DNA of 48,074 nucleotides from Pseudooceanicola lipolyticus (GCF_002786325.1 NZ_PGTB01000015.1:1-48074); one strand, 5' to 3'. Counted from the stretch's first letter, positions 18,418-27,395 are shown. The notes: a model not told the origin generated them from the letters alone. Numbers and translations: made by a program.

Positions 18418-19036
18418 CTTCTTCCGAGGGCCGGACGCGTCGCCAGACCTGTTTCTGTCCTGAGAGCCGCTGCCGGCCCGGGAATCGGGGCAAGGCGGCG
18501 CCCAAACGAACCCGCTGTCGTCTTTTTCGTACTCTTCAACCGCAAACTGAACCACTGGCAACGACCATCAAAGAGGGCGAGTGAACCCGCAAAGTTACAA
18601 TCCTGTATATTTGTGGCGATTCCAAGCAACTCTCGAGCCTCCGATTGTGACTTTTGCAGATCCGCAACTTTTGGTTGATCAGTTTAAGCACCTCGGACCA
18701 GCGCAAAAACCTTGATCGGGCCAAGAATTATTGGGCCAATCGAAAATTGATTGAAATTTAACGTCTGCAATTTGCCGATCCCGGCCGAAGCAGGGCAAAA
18801 TACACCCATAGGTTGCATTGGTTCACGCCCCGTCAACAATAGGCATTTCAAGGCGTAACCATCTCCCAAATAGCCCAAAATTAACCCGAATCGGTTGCCA
18901 AGAATCGGTTTTTGATCCACGGTTCAAGGCGTCGATCAGCGTAAAGTGGCCGGAATAAGGCTACATCGTCCAATCATTGAGAGTACTTTTGGGCACAGTG
19001 TTTTGGTGCTTCATCCCACGGTAGTTAGTGAGAAAA
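18418..19036. promoter_or_regulatory. AT-richer divergent control region of the XrtD/polysaccharide operons
   Basis: About 620 bases with no credible gene, clearly less GC-rich than the flanks. It must hold promoters for the leftward ATPase-Wzz-kinase operon and the rightward sugar transferase-TPR-XrtD operon. I see two nested direct-repeat pairs: TTCAAGGCGT at 18847-18856 and 18923-18932, and GAATCGGTT at 18888-18896 and 18902-18910. The GAATC in each copy of the latter is a CcrM site. A short dyad CAATC/GATTG spans 18737-18753. A possible sigma-54-like TGGC-N10-GC element lies at 18947-18962. Confidence 0.6.
18888..18910. repeat. Tandem 9-base direct repeat GAATCGGTT, period 14
   Basis: Two identical copies (18888-18896, 18902-18910) with a 5-base spacer, bracketed by two copies of TTCAAGGCGT. 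Candidate regulator-binding sites; each copy contains a GANTC sequence. Confidence 0.55.
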
Positions 19037-19726
19037 ATGACGTTACAAGTGAATGATTTGGACCATCGGGACGCCACACAAGTCGTCGGTTCGTACAACA
19101 AGTCGGGGAGCGGACAACCCAATCTGTATCGCGCATTCGGGAAACGGATGCTGGATATACTCCTGGTGGGTATGGCTGCGCCTTTTGTGGTACCACTCGT
19201 CCTTGCGATGGCAGCCTTGGTGGCTTTGGACGGGCACAACCCCTTCTACCTACAGGAGCGGGTTGGCCGGAACGGCCGCGTGTTCCGAATCTTCAAGCTG
19301 CGCACGATGGTTCCCAACGCAAAAGCGATGTTGGAAACCTACCTGGCACGCGACGGCGATGCCCGCGCCGAATGGGAAGAAACGCAGAAACTGCGCCACG
19401 ACCCCCGCGTCACGCGGATCGGCCAGATTCTGCGGGCAACCTCGCTGGACGAACTGCCCCAACTTCTCAATGTGCTGAAAGGCGACATGTCCCTGATCGG
19501 TCCCCGGCCGATGATGGTGGAACAGACCGATCTTTACCCCGGCTCCGCCTATTACAAACTGCGTCCCGGAATTTCCGGCTCGTGGCAGGTTTCGGACCGA
19601 AATGGTACCACTTTTGCCGCACGCGCGACATATGATACCGAATACTACCAGTCGATGTCTCTTTGGCTGGATGTAAAAATCATGGTACTCACAGTTGTTG
19701 TCGTCTTGCGGGGCACCGGGTGCTGA
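19037..19726 (+). CDS. Initiating sugar transferase (ExoY/WcaJ-like polyprenyl-phosphate phosphotransferase), copy 1
   Basis: The 229-residue enzyme moves a sugar-1-phosphate from a nucleotide sugar to undecaprenyl phosphate, the first step of repeat-unit synthesis. One membrane helix or hairpin (ILLVGMAAPFVVPLVLAMAA) is followed by the family core: FRIFKLRTM, TSLDELPQLLNVLKGDMSL, IGPRPMM, LRPGISGSWQVSDRN. The small size is typical of ExoY-type enzymes without the N-terminal extra helices. Start is ATG at 19037; a GTG at 19028 is possible. It leads the operon with the TPR lipoprotein and XrtD. A close paralogue lies at 26721-27395. Confidence 0.92.
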   Translation: MTLQVNDLDHRDATQVVGSYNKSGSGQPNLYRAFGKRMLDILLVGMAAPFVVPLVLAMAALVALDGHNPFYLQERVGRNGRVFRIFKLRTMVPNAKAMLETYLARDGDARAEWEETQKLRHDPRVTRIGQILRATSLDELPQLLNVLKGDMSLIGPRPMMVEQTDLYPGSAYYKLRPGISGSWQVSDRNGTTFAARATYDTEYYQSMSLWLDVKIMVLTVVVVLRGTGC

Positions 19727-19778
19727 ACCCGGTCCCGGTCTAAAAAGTCGAGTAAGTTTCGTGTCTAAAATTGGTGTG

Positions 19779-22250
19779 ATGGGCGATGCGCCCATCCGTA
19801 TATTGAATCGTTCGGGCCTGCTTCTGGCCCTTTGCATGTTTCTGCTGGTGCTTGCCGGGTGCAAAAGCTCGGAAGAGCGCGCCGAAGAGCATTATCAGAA
19901 CGGGCTCGCCCTGATCGAACAGGGCGATGTCGACCGCGCGTTGGTCGAATTCCGCAATGTTTTCCGGTTGAACGGGAGCCATCGCGATGCCCGCTTTACC
20001 TATGCGCGGGTACAGCGTGACCGCGGCGCCTATAGTGACGCCTATGGCCAGTTCCTGCGCCTGATTGAACAATATCCAAACGACCTTGAAGGCCGGATCG
20101 CCCTGTCAGACATGGCGCTGGACCAGGGCAACTGGGACGACCTGGAACGCCACGCGTCACGCGCGGCATCCATTGCGCCGGACAACCTGAAGGCGCAGTC
20201 GCTGACCAACATCCTACTGTATTACAACGCCGTTCAGGACGAGGACGAGGCAACCCGCAAGCAGGCGGTGGACCAGGCCGCCAGCCTGTTGGCGCAAGAC
20301 GAGTCGCTGCTTGCCTCCTATCGCGTGGTGATCGACGATCTGACCCGTCAGGCGCGTTGGGACGAGGCGCTGAAAAAGCTGGACGCCGCCATCGCCCAGT
20401 CACCGGACGATCTGTCTTTCTACCAGGGCCAACTGGCCGTGCTGTACGAGTTGGACGACACCCCGGCGATCCGCGCGATGCTGGAAGAGATCAGCCAGCG
20501 TTTCCCCGAGAACGAGGCGATCAAGCAAAGCCTGGTGGCGTTCTACGTCGAAGAACAGGATATCGATGCCGCGGAAACCTTTCTGCGGAGCGAAGCCGAC
20601 AACTCGGACGAGATCGAGGAATCGGCCCGGCTGGTGATCTTCCTGCAGCAATATCGCGGCAATGATGCCGCCCGGGCGGAACTGGAACGCCTGATTGCCG
20701 ACAATCGCCTGTCGCCGCTGCCGTTCCAGGCGATGCTGGCCCAGTTGAAGTTTCAGCAGGGTGATCAGGACGGCGCCATCGCGGATCTCGAAGCGGTGGT
20801 CAAAGATGGCGCACGCAATGCCGAGCTGCGCGATATCGAGGTCGACCTGGCACAGCTGCATTTCCAAAAGGGCAACCTCGTCGAGGCGCGGCGCCTGGTC
20901 GAACAGGTGCTGGACGAAGACGCCACCCACCCCGGCGCGGTCAAGCTGAAGGCCTCCTGGCTGATCCAGGACGATGTCACCGGCGATGCCATCGTGCTGC
21001 TGCGCAACGCGCTCGGCCAGTCGCCGCGCGACGCCGAGCTTCTGACCTTGATGGCGCAGGCGCATGAGCGCGAAGGCAACCGCAAGCTGATGACCGACAT
21101 GCTGTCGCTGGCGGTCGATGCCTCGGGCTATGCCCCCACCGAGGCGATCCGCTATGCAAGCGCCCTGGCCTCTGATGACAAGCTGCGCGCGGCCGAAGAC
21201 GTGGTGAACGACGCGCTGCGCCTGGCCCCGGGCAACACCGACCTGCTGGGTGCGCTGGGCTCCCTGTATATCCGGATGGAGAACTGGACCCGCGCCAACC
21301 GGGTGGTCGATGAGCTGATGGCCCTGGATACCGATAACGCCAAAACGCTGGCGATGAGCCTGAGAGCGCAATCGCTGTCCGGCCAGAACCGCAACGACGA
21401 CCTGTTGTCGCTGCTGGAAGGCATCGCCGAGAACCCCGACACCAAGAAACTGGGCGAAAGCGCCATTTTCCGCGCCCGGCTGCTCGAAGGCGGGCCACAG
21501 TCGGCGCTGAACTATGTCGACGGTCTGCTGGCGCAAGTTCCGGGTGATGCCGATTATCAGTTCCTGCGTGCCGGCGCGCTGGCCATGCTGAACCGTACTG
21601 ACGAGGCCGAAACCATCTTTCGCAAACTTGCCTCGGATCAGCCCGACAGCACCGGCGTGTGGATCGCGCTGTACCGGCTGAAGCTGATCCTGGGCGAGCC
21701 CGACGCCGCGGCAGAGGTGCTGCAGGAAGCGCTGCAGGCGCTGCCCGACAACCCGGCCCTGCGCATGGTGCTGGCCGATCAGTCGCAGGCATCGGGCCAG
21801 TTCGAGGATGCGATCGCCATCTATGCCGCGCTCTACGAAGACAATCCAAGCTCGCTGGTGGTGGCCAACAACCTGGCCAGCCTGCTGGCCGATCAGCGCA
21901 GCGATGCCGCCAGCCTGCAACGGGCCCATACCATCGCCCGCCGGTTCCGCGATGCCGAGATACCGGCGCTGCAGGACACCTATGGCTGGATTGCCTACCG
22001 CATGGGGAACTATGCCGAGGCGCTGCCTTATCTGGCAGGCGCGGCCGAGGGCCTGCCCGAGGACCAGCGGGTGCAGTATCACTATGGTGCGGCCCTTGCC
22101 GCCGCCGGACAACGGGACGCGGCCCTGGCGCAGCTGAACCGCACCGCCGAGGCAATTGCCAGCCAGCCGCAACCCCCCGAATTTGCCGGCGCGCTGCAGG
22201 CCGAGATCGACAAGCTGACCCAGGCCAGTGCCGCGCAACCGCAGGATTGA
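19779..22250 (+). CDS. TPR-repeat lipoprotein of the exosortase system (PrsT-like)
   Basis: A protein of about 823 residues with a lipoprotein signal peptide; the lipobox ends VLAGC with C28 as the lipidated residue. The rest is helical tetratricopeptide-like repeats, for example AEEHYQNGLALIEQGDVDRA and NNLASLLADQ-type units near the C-terminus. Large TPR lipoproteins of this kind accompany exosortases and are proposed to help export or hold polysaccharide or sorted proteins at the outer membrane. The start is uncertain: GTG at 19761 is an alternative, and a frame-open start at 19695 overlaps the sugar transferase. XrtD follows after 33 bases. Confidence 0.85.
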   Translation: MGDAPIRILNRSGLLLALCMFLLVLAGCKSSEERAEEHYQNGLALIEQGDVDRALVEFRNVFRLNGSHRDARFTYARVQRDRGAYSDAYGQFLRLIEQYPNDLEGRIALSDMALDQGNWDDLERHASRAASIAPDNLKAQSLTNILLYYNAVQDEDEATRKQAVDQAASLLAQDESLLASYRVVIDDLTRQARWDEALKKLDAAIAQSPDDLSFYQGQLAVLYELDDTPAIRAMLEEISQRFPENEAIKQSLVAFYVEEQDIDAAETFLRSEADNSDEIEESARLVIFLQQYRGNDAARAELERLIADNRLSPLPFQAMLAQLKFQQGDQDGAIADLEAVVKDGARNAELRDIEVDLAQLHFQKGNLVEARRLVEQVLDEDATHPGAVKLKASWLIQDDVTGDAIVLLRNALGQSPRDAELLTLMAQAHEREGNRKLMTDMLSLAVDASGYAPTEAIRYASALASDDKLRAAEDVVNDALRLAPGNTDLLGALGSLYIRMENWTRANRVVDELMALDTDNAKTLAMSLRAQSLSGQNRNDDLLSLLEGIAENPDTKKLGESAIFRARLLEGGPQSALNYVDGLLAQVPGDADYQFLRAGALAMLNRTDEAETIFRKLASDQPDSTGVWIALYRLKLILGEPDAAAEVLQEALQALPDNPALRMVLADQSQASGQFEDAIAIYAALYEDNPSSLVVANNLASLLADQRSDAASLQRAHTIARRFRDAEIPALQDTYGWIAYRMGNYAEALPYLAGAAEGLPEDQRVQYHYGAALAAAGQRDAALAQLNRTAEAIASQPQPPEFAGALQAEIDKLTQASAAQPQD

Positions 22251-22283
22251 CGCGGCTTAAGGCCGAGCCAGAAACGGACGCTG

Positions 22284-23876
22284 ATGGAAAAGACCTTTGA
22301 CAGCCCCAAAGCGACGCTGCCGGCCACCGATCTGGCCGGGCTGAGCATCTTCACCTTCGCGGTGGTCGCGGCGGTGCCGGTGTTCTGGCTCGGCCTTACT
22401 TCGCTGGCCAGCGCCTGGACCACGCCGGAATACAGCCACGGGCCGCTGATCCCGCTGATCTCGCTCTACCTGTTCCTGCGCGAATTGCGGCACCGACCGC
22501 TGCCCGACCTCCGCGTCACCGACCGCTGGCCCGGCGTGCTGGTGATGGGCTTGGCCCTGCTGCTCGGCATCTTCGGCAATCTGACCCGCATTCCCGATAT
22601 CGTGACCTATGCGATCATCATCTGGATCGGCGGGCTGGTGCTGGCGGTGTTCGGCTGGCAACGCGGCCGCACCCACCAGTTGCCGGTGCTGCACCTGGTC
22701 TTCATGCTGCCGCTGCCCCAGTTCGTTTACTGGAAACTGACGGTCTTCCTGCAATGGGTCTCGTCGGTTCTGGGCGTGTGGTTTGTCAGCCTGGCCGGCG
22801 TGCCAGTCTACCTGGAAGGCAACGTGATCGACCTGGGCATTTACAAGCTGCAGGTGGCCGAGGCCTGTTCCGGCCTGCGCTATCTGTTCCCGATCCTGTC
22901 CTTTTCCTATCTCTTCGCGATCCTCTATCGCGGCCCGTTCTGGCACAAGGCGGTGCTGCTGCTGTCGGCGGCGCCGCTGACCGTGTTCATGAATTCGGTC
23001 CGCATCGGCGTGATCGGCATCCTGGTCGACCGGTACGGCATCGAACAGGCCGAAGGTTTCCTGCATTTCTTCGAGGGTTGGGTGATCTTCCTCATCTGCG
23101 TCGCGCTGCTGTTCGGGCTGGCGATGCTGCTGCAATACATGGCGCCGAACCCCAAGCCGCTGAGCGAGGTGATCGACCTGGATTTCGAAGGTTTCGGCCG
23201 CATCTCGGCCCGGATCCTGGCCATCCGCCCCTCGCTGGCGCTGGCGGTGGGCGGGCTGCTGACGCTGGCCGCATCGGTGGGCTGGATGACCATGGGTAAT
23301 ATCCAGGGGCGCGAGATCGACCGCACACCCTTCGCGATCTACCCGCTGACGGTGGGGGATTGGCGCGGTTCGACCTATCGGTTGGACGAAGATGTGGAAT
23401 CCGTGCTGGCCGCCTCGGACTATCTCAACGCCGCCTATGTCAACCTCGACGACGGCAGCAATGTCAGCCAGTTCGTCGCCTTCTACGAAAGCCAGACCGA
23501 AGGCAGCGGCATACACTCGCCCGAGGTTTGCCTGCCGGTGGGCGGCTGGGAAATCTTCAGCCTCGAACCCTATCAGGTGGACATGACCGGCACTGCCTAT
23601 GGCACCTTCACGCTGAATCGCGCGGTGATCCAGAAAGGAGTTTCGCAACAGCTGGTCTATTACTGGTTCGAACAGCGCGGCAAACGCTTTGTCAACGACT
23701 TCAAGGCCAAGGCCTCGGTGATCGTCGACAGCTTGCGGATCGGCCGTACCGACGGCGCCCTGGTGCGCTTTATCACCCCCATCGGCGAAGATGAAACACC
23801 CGAAGCCGCCGATGCCCGCCTGCAGTCGTTCATGCGCCAGTCGCTGCCCAGCCTGCCGCGTTTTGTACCGCTTTAG
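22284..23876 (+). CDS. xrtD: Exosortase XrtD with fused EpsI domain (VPLPA-CTERM type)
   Basis: 530 residues. The N-terminal 300 residues are a polytopic exosortase, a predicted transpeptidase that cleaves C-terminal sorting signals of exported proteins. Catalytic residues are visible as C195 ([10 protein letters not shown]), R240 (NSVRIGV) and H261 (FLHFFEGW). After a last helix near 305-325, the C-terminal 200 residues form an EpsI domain with the family motif [13 protein letters not shown]. The fused architecture is the one known for XrtD, which sorts VPLPA-CTERM proteins in Rhodobacteraceae. No protein with such a C-terminus is encoded in this window, so its substrates must be elsewhere. 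Confidence 0.93.
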   Translation: MEKTFDSPKATLPATDLAGLSIFTFAVVAAVPVFWLGLTSLASAWTTPEYSHGPLIPLISLYLFLRELRHRPLPDLRVTDRWPGVLVMGLALLLGIFGNLTRIPDIVTYAIIIWIGGLVLAVFGWQRGRTHQLPVLHLVFMLPLPQFVYWKLTVFLQWVSSVLGVWFVSLAGVPVYLEGNVIDLGIYKLQVAEACSGLRYLFPILSFSYLFAILYRGPFWHKAVLLLSAAPLTVFMNSVRIGVIGILVDRYGIEQAEGFLHFFEGWVIFLICVALLFGLAMLLQYMAPNPKPLSEVIDLDFEGFGRISARILAIRPSLALAVGGLLTLAASVGWMTMGNIQGREIDRTPFAIYPLTVGDWRGSTYRLDEDVESVLAASDYLNAAYVNLDDGSNVSQFVAFYESQTEGSGIHSPEVCLPVGGWEIFSLEPYQVDMTGTAYGTFTLNRAVIQKGVSQQLVYYWFEQRGKRFVNDFKAKASVIVDSLRIGRTDGALVRFITPIGEDETPEAADARLQSFMRQSLPSLPRFVPL

Positions 23877-24009
23877 AGAAACCAGAAACCCAATCGGGGC
23901 CTTGCGTTTATGCCGCAAGTGACCTTAACAGAACCTGGCTTGCTGTGAGCCGTACAACCCGCCAGAGGCTGATGCTATTGTTCGAAACTCTGACAAAGGC
24001 GCGCTGACC

Positions 24010-24483
24010 ATGTCACAGACCCGAGTCATGGCCGTCGCTTCGGCGGGGGGGCACTGGGTGCAGTTGCTGCGGCTGCGTCCCGCCTGGAAGGGCATGGATG
24101 TCACCTATGTTTCGACCGATCCGGGCCTGAACGCGATGCTGGCCGAGAAATGCGGCCCCGAAAACGGCTGGCGCTTCTTCGCCGTGGTCGAGGCCAACCG
24201 CTGGACCAAGCTGCGGCTGGTGCGTCAACTGTTTCAACTGCTGCGGATCGTGCTCAAAACACGCCCCGATGTGATCGTCACCACCGGCGCGGCGCCGGGC
24301 TATTTCGCGATTCGGATCGGCAAGCTGCTGGGCACGCGCACGATCTGGGTGGACAGTATCGCCAATGCCGAGGAATTGTCGCTGTCCGGTGAACAGGTCG
24401 GTCATCACGCCGATCTGTGGCTGACGCAGTGGAGCCACCTTGCCCGGCCCGATGGACCTGACTATCGGGGCTCGGTCATATGA
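24010..24483 (+). CDS. PssD/Alg14-like glycosyltransferase membrane subunit
   Basis: The 157-residue protein matches Alg14/PssD, which anchors and completes a two-protein GT-B glycosyltransferase. Visible are the N-terminal ASAGGHWVQLLRL, the central RPDVIVTTGAAPGYFAIRIGK, and GTRTIWVDSIANAEELSLSG. It has the acceptor-binding half of the enzyme; the donor half is the next gene, with which it shares ATGA (24480-24483). The pair most likely adds the second sugar to the lipid-linked intermediate. In rhizobial PssD/PssE that sugar is glucuronic acid, but the donor here is not determined by sequence. Confidence 0.88.
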   Translation: MSQTRVMAVASAGGHWVQLLRLRPAWKGMDVTYVSTDPGLNAMLAEKCGPENGWRFFAVVEANRWTKLRLVRQLFQLLRIVLKTRPDVIVTTGAAPGYFAIRIGKLLGTRTIWVDSIANAEELSLSGEQVGHHADLWLTQWSHLARPDGPDYRGSVI

Positions 24484-24998
24484 TTTTTCTGACCGTCGGA
24501 ACGCAGGGGCCGTTCGACCGGCTGACCAGGGCGGTGGACGCCTGGTGCGCAGCCGGCACCGGACCCGAGATCTTCGGCCAGATCGGCGCATTGTCGCACG
24601 GGAATTACAAGCCGCGGCATTTTGAATGGGTCGAACGTTTGTCGCCGCATGATTTCGACGAACGCTTTGCCCAGGCCGAACTGATCGTGTCCCATGCCGG
24701 CATGGGGTCGATCATCTCGGCGCTGCAGGCCGGCAAACAGATCGTGATCATGCCGCGGCGCACCCATCTGCGCGAGCACCGCAATGACCATCAGGTCGCC
24801 ACGGTACAGAAAATGGCCGACCGGTCGGGCGTGCATGTCGCCCAGGACGAAAATCAGATTGCCGCCTGTATCGAACAGGCCCTGGAACGGATCGCCACCC
24901 CCTCCAATCAGCGGATTGGCGAATTTGCCGACGAAACCCTGATCGATGCCCTAAGGACATTCATCCTGGGAAAGCAGGAACGGGCGCCCCGAACCTGA
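24480..24998 (+). CDS. PssE/Alg13-like glycosyltransferase catalytic subunit
   Basis: The 172-residue partner starts MIFLTVGTQGPFDRL and contains the GT28 C-terminal nucleotide-sugar site: LIVSHAGMGSIISALQAGKQ, IVIMPRR and the HRNDHQV segment. Together with the preceding PssD-like protein it forms a complete GT-B enzyme at the membrane. The start overlaps the pssD stop by four bases, so the two are translated in a coupled way. A long hairpin covers the last codons and the stop. Confidence 0.9.
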   Translation: MIFLTVGTQGPFDRLTRAVDAWCAAGTGPEIFGQIGALSHGNYKPRHFEWVERLSPHDFDERFAQAELIVSHAGMGSIISALQAGKQIVIMPRRTHLREHRNDHQVATVQKMADRSGVHVAQDENQIAACIEQALERIATPSNQRIGEFADETLIDALRTFILGKQERAPRT

Positions 24999-25012
24999 CT
25001 TCGGAGCGCCCG
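24981..25012 (+). terminator. Strong hairpin over the pssE-like stop codon
   Basis: Two arms, CGGGCGC-C-CCGAA (24981-24993) and TTCGG-A-GCGCCCG (25000-25012), pair with a single C/A mismatch across a 6-base loop. There is no T-run. It lies before the co-directional nucleotide-sugar dehydrogenase, so it may be a 3'-end stabiliser or partial terminator. Confidence 0.55.
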
Positions 25013-25050
25013 GACCAGACAGACGAGCCGAAGAACACCCGTAAACCCGC

Positions 25051-26394
25051 ATGACCGCGACATCGCCCCCCCTGGCACCCCTGCTGGAGAAGCTCGACAG
25101 ACGCAGCGCCCATGTCGGGGTGATCGGGCTGGGCTATGTCGGCCTGCCGCTGGCGGTAACCTGCGCCCAGCGCGGGTTGCACGTCACCGGTTTTGACATC
25201 GACCCGCCAAAGATCGACAAGCTGCGCAACGACGACAGCTATATCGACGCGGTGGACCCGGCCGAGTTGCGCAGGCTGAACACCGGTGGGCGCACCCGCT
25301 GGACCTCGGATTTTTCGGCACTTGCCGAAATGGATGTGATCGTCATCTGCGTGCCGACGCCGCTGTCCAAGAACCGTGATCCGGATCTGTCCTTTGTCGC
25401 CACGACCGCAGAAACCATTGCCCGGTACATTCGGCCCGGCAGCTTGGTGGTGCTTGAATCCACCACCTATCCCGGCACCACCATCGAATTGCTGAAACCG
25501 ATCCTGGAAAAATCCGAGCTGGTCTGCGGGCAGGATATTTTCCTTGGGTTCTCGCCCGAACGGGAAGACCCCGGCAACGCCACCTATCGCACCGCAACCA
25601 TCCCGAAAATCGTTGCGGGCGACGGTGACGATGCGCGGCAGGCGGTCACCGCCTTCTACCGGATCGCGGTCGACAATGTCGTGCCGGTGTCGACGACGCA
25701 GACCGCCGAAGCAGTGAAAATCACCGAGAATATCTTTCGCGCGGTCAATATCGCGCTGGTCAACGAGTTGAAGGTGATCTTCGACGCGATGGGGATCGAC
25801 ATCTGGGAGGTGATCGACGGCGCGGCGACCAAGCCGTTTGGGTTCATGCCGTTTTATCCCGGTCCCGGCCTGGGCGGACACTGTATCCCGATCGACCCGT
25901 TCTATCTGACCTGGAAGGCGCGCGAATACGATCTGACCACGCGGTTCATCGAACTGGCGGGCGAGATCAATTCGAACATGCCGCAATATGTCGTGTCTCG
26001 CCTGCGGGAGGTGCTGGACCGGGCGACGGGCAAGGGGCTGAGCCAATCGCATATCCTGATCGTTGGCATGTCCTACAAGAAGAATGTCGCGGATATGCGC
26101 GAAAGCCCCTCGGCCCGCCTGATGGAGCTTTTGCTGGACCAGGGCGCGCAGGTCGATTTTCTGGACCCGCATGTCGCCACGATTCCGCCGATGCGAGCCT
26201 ATCCGCAGCTGCTGAACCGCAGCGCGATTGCACCGGATCAAGTTGCCGCCGCCGGGTTTGACGCCATCCTAATCGCCACCGACCATGACGCGATCGACTA
26301 TGCCGCGCTGACCGCGCTGAACATCCCGATCATCGACACCCGCAACGCGATCGCCCGGCGGGATCTTGCCATGGACAACGTCACCAAGGCCTGA
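25051..26394 (+). CDS. UDP-sugar 6-dehydrogenase, WbpA/TviB type
   Basis: 447 residues. The enzyme oxidises C6 of a UDP-sugar (probably UDP-GlcNAc or a derivative) to the uronic acid with two NAD. The Rossmann motif is GLGYVGLPLA (27-36). Lysine K223 and asparagine N227 lie in VKITENIFRAVN, and catalytic C278 is in GGHCIPIDPFYL. The central GFSPERE-PG motif is typical of the WbpA/TviB branch over UDP-glucose dehydrogenase proper. The product would supply an acidic sugar for the polymer and a possible donor for the PssD/PssE pair. It follows the hairpin after pssE by 38 bases. Confidence 0.9.
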   Translation: MTATSPPLAPLLEKLDRRSAHVGVIGLGYVGLPLAVTCAQRGLHVTGFDIDPPKIDKLRNDDSYIDAVDPAELRRLNTGGRTRWTSDFSALAEMDVIVICVPTPLSKNRDPDLSFVATTAETIARYIRPGSLVVLESTTYPGTTIELLKPILEKSELVCGQDIFLGFSPEREDPGNATYRTATIPKIVAGDGDDARQAVTAFYRIAVDNVVPVSTTQTAEAVKITENIFRAVNIALVNELKVIFDAMGIDIWEVIDGAATKPFGFMPFYPGPGLGGHCIPIDPFYLTWKAREYDLTTRFIELAGEINSNMPQYVVSRLREVLDRATGKGLSQSHILIVGMSYKKNVADMRESPSARLMELLLDQGAQVDFLDPHVATIPPMRAYPQLLNRSAIAPDQVAAAGFDAILIATDHDAIDYAALTALNIPIIDTRNAIARRDLAMDNVTKA

Positions 26395-26720
26395 ATTTCG
26401 TTCGCCACGCGCAGGCGCCGTTGCGGTGCTCGGCGAGCAACTCCGCCAGAACGTTGAGCTTTTTTCACTCAATTCAATGCATGGTTGTTCCGGGGTGGCG
26501 CCTAATCGGGCAATGCGGTCAAGCTGCCTCAATTCTGCCACAATCGAAAGGAAATGCGGCCATTTTGCGTTTGCAGCAAGGCCGGATGATGGTACCTGTT
26601 CGGCATTAAGGTCCGTAACGTAAACTCTGCCAATTTAAGTGTTACGGTTGCCAGTTTTTGGGGGGTTAAGACACAGGCGTGATGTATCGAGCAGCGGCGT
26701 GTCTTTAGAAGGACTATTTT
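26395..26720. promoter_or_regulatory. Intergenic control region before the second sugar transferase
   Basis: 326 bases, less GC-rich than the flanks and without a credible gene. It holds a 7-base perfect inverted repeat (26613-26647) and a GGGGGG run at 26660-26665. A possible TGG-N10-GCA element lies at 26590-26605. AAGGA precedes the ATG at 26721. It separates the XrtD-to-dehydrogenase gene set from the second initiating sugar transferase. Confidence 0.5.
26613..26647. promoter_or_regulatory. Inverted repeat CCGTAAC / GTTACGG upstream of sugar transferase 2
   Basis: CCGTAAC (26613-26619) and GTTACGG (26641-26647) are perfect complements separated by 21 bases, two helical turns. This fits a two-half-site operator about 75 bases upstream of the ATG. 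Confidence 0.45.
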
Positions 26721-27395
26721 ATGACGGTTCCTTTTCGTGAAGCGTACAAAACCAAATCGTCCATTGTCGAACATCCGAATTATCCGACGGGGTTTTACCG
26801 TGCCCGTGGAAAGCGTTTTCTTGATCTGATAATTATCTTTGCGTCACTTCCCTTTGTTCTGCCAATGATCGCCCTGCTGGTGCTGGTGGTGGCGCGCGAT
26901 GGCGGCCAGCCCTTCTTCACGCAAAAGCGTGTCGGGCGGCACGGTCGCACCTTCCGGATGGTCAAGCTGCGGTCGATGGTGCCAGATGCCGAAGCTCAGC
27001 TGCAGGCCTATCTGGAACAGAACCCGCAGGCGCGCGAAGAATGGAACCGGACGCAGAAACTGAAATCCGATCCGCGCATCACTCGGGTCGGCCGCTTTCT
27101 GCGCCGGTCGTCGCTGGATGAACTGCCGCAGCTGTGGAACGTGCTGAAGGGCGACATGTCCCTGATCGGTCCGCGCCCGATGATGATCGACCAGGTCAAA
27201 CTGTATCCGGGCGATGCCTATTTCAGCCTGCGGCCGGGCATCACCGGTCCCTGGCAGGTGTCCGAGCGCAACGAAACCGAATTTGCAGATCGCGCCCGGT
27301 TTGATTCCGGCTATCTTAAAGAACTGTCGTTCCGGACCGATTTGAACATCCTGGTCCGCACCTTCGGCGTGGTGATGCGCTGCACCGGCTATTGA
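26721..27395 (+). CDS. Initiating sugar transferase (ExoY/WcaJ-like), copy 2
   Basis: The 224-residue paralogue of the protein at 19037-19726 has the same core: FRMVKLRSM, SSLDELPQLWNVLKGDMSL, IGPRPMM, LRPGITGPWQVSERN. One hydrophobic stretch lies at residues 33-58. The C-terminal 30 residues and the N-terminus differ most between the copies. It may start a second polymer or use a different sugar-1-phosphate. It stands alone with its own control region and faces the SDR gene. AAGGA sits eight bases before the ATG. Confidence 0.92.
   Translation: MTVPFREAYKTKSSIVEHPNYPTGFYRARGKRFLDLIIIFASLPFVLPMIALLVLVVARDGGQPFFTQKRVGRHGRTFRMVKLRSMVPDAEAQLQAYLEQNPQAREEWNRTQKLKSDPRITRVGRFLRRSSLDELPQLWNVLKGDMSLIGPRPMMIDQVKLYPGDAYFSLRPGITGPWQVSERNETEFADRARFDSGYLKELSFRTDLNILVRTFGVVMRCTGY

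Noticed and set aside
22257-23918. 553-codon minus-strand frame opposite XrtD
   Set aside because: Antisense shadow of the exosortase gene; low-complexity His/Gln/Asp content.
25051-26394. Calling the dehydrogenase a plain UDP-glucose 6-dehydrogenase (Ugd)
   Set aside because: Length (447) and the GFSPERE-PG and GGHCIPIDPFYL patterns fit the WbpA/TviB branch better; exact substrate still open.
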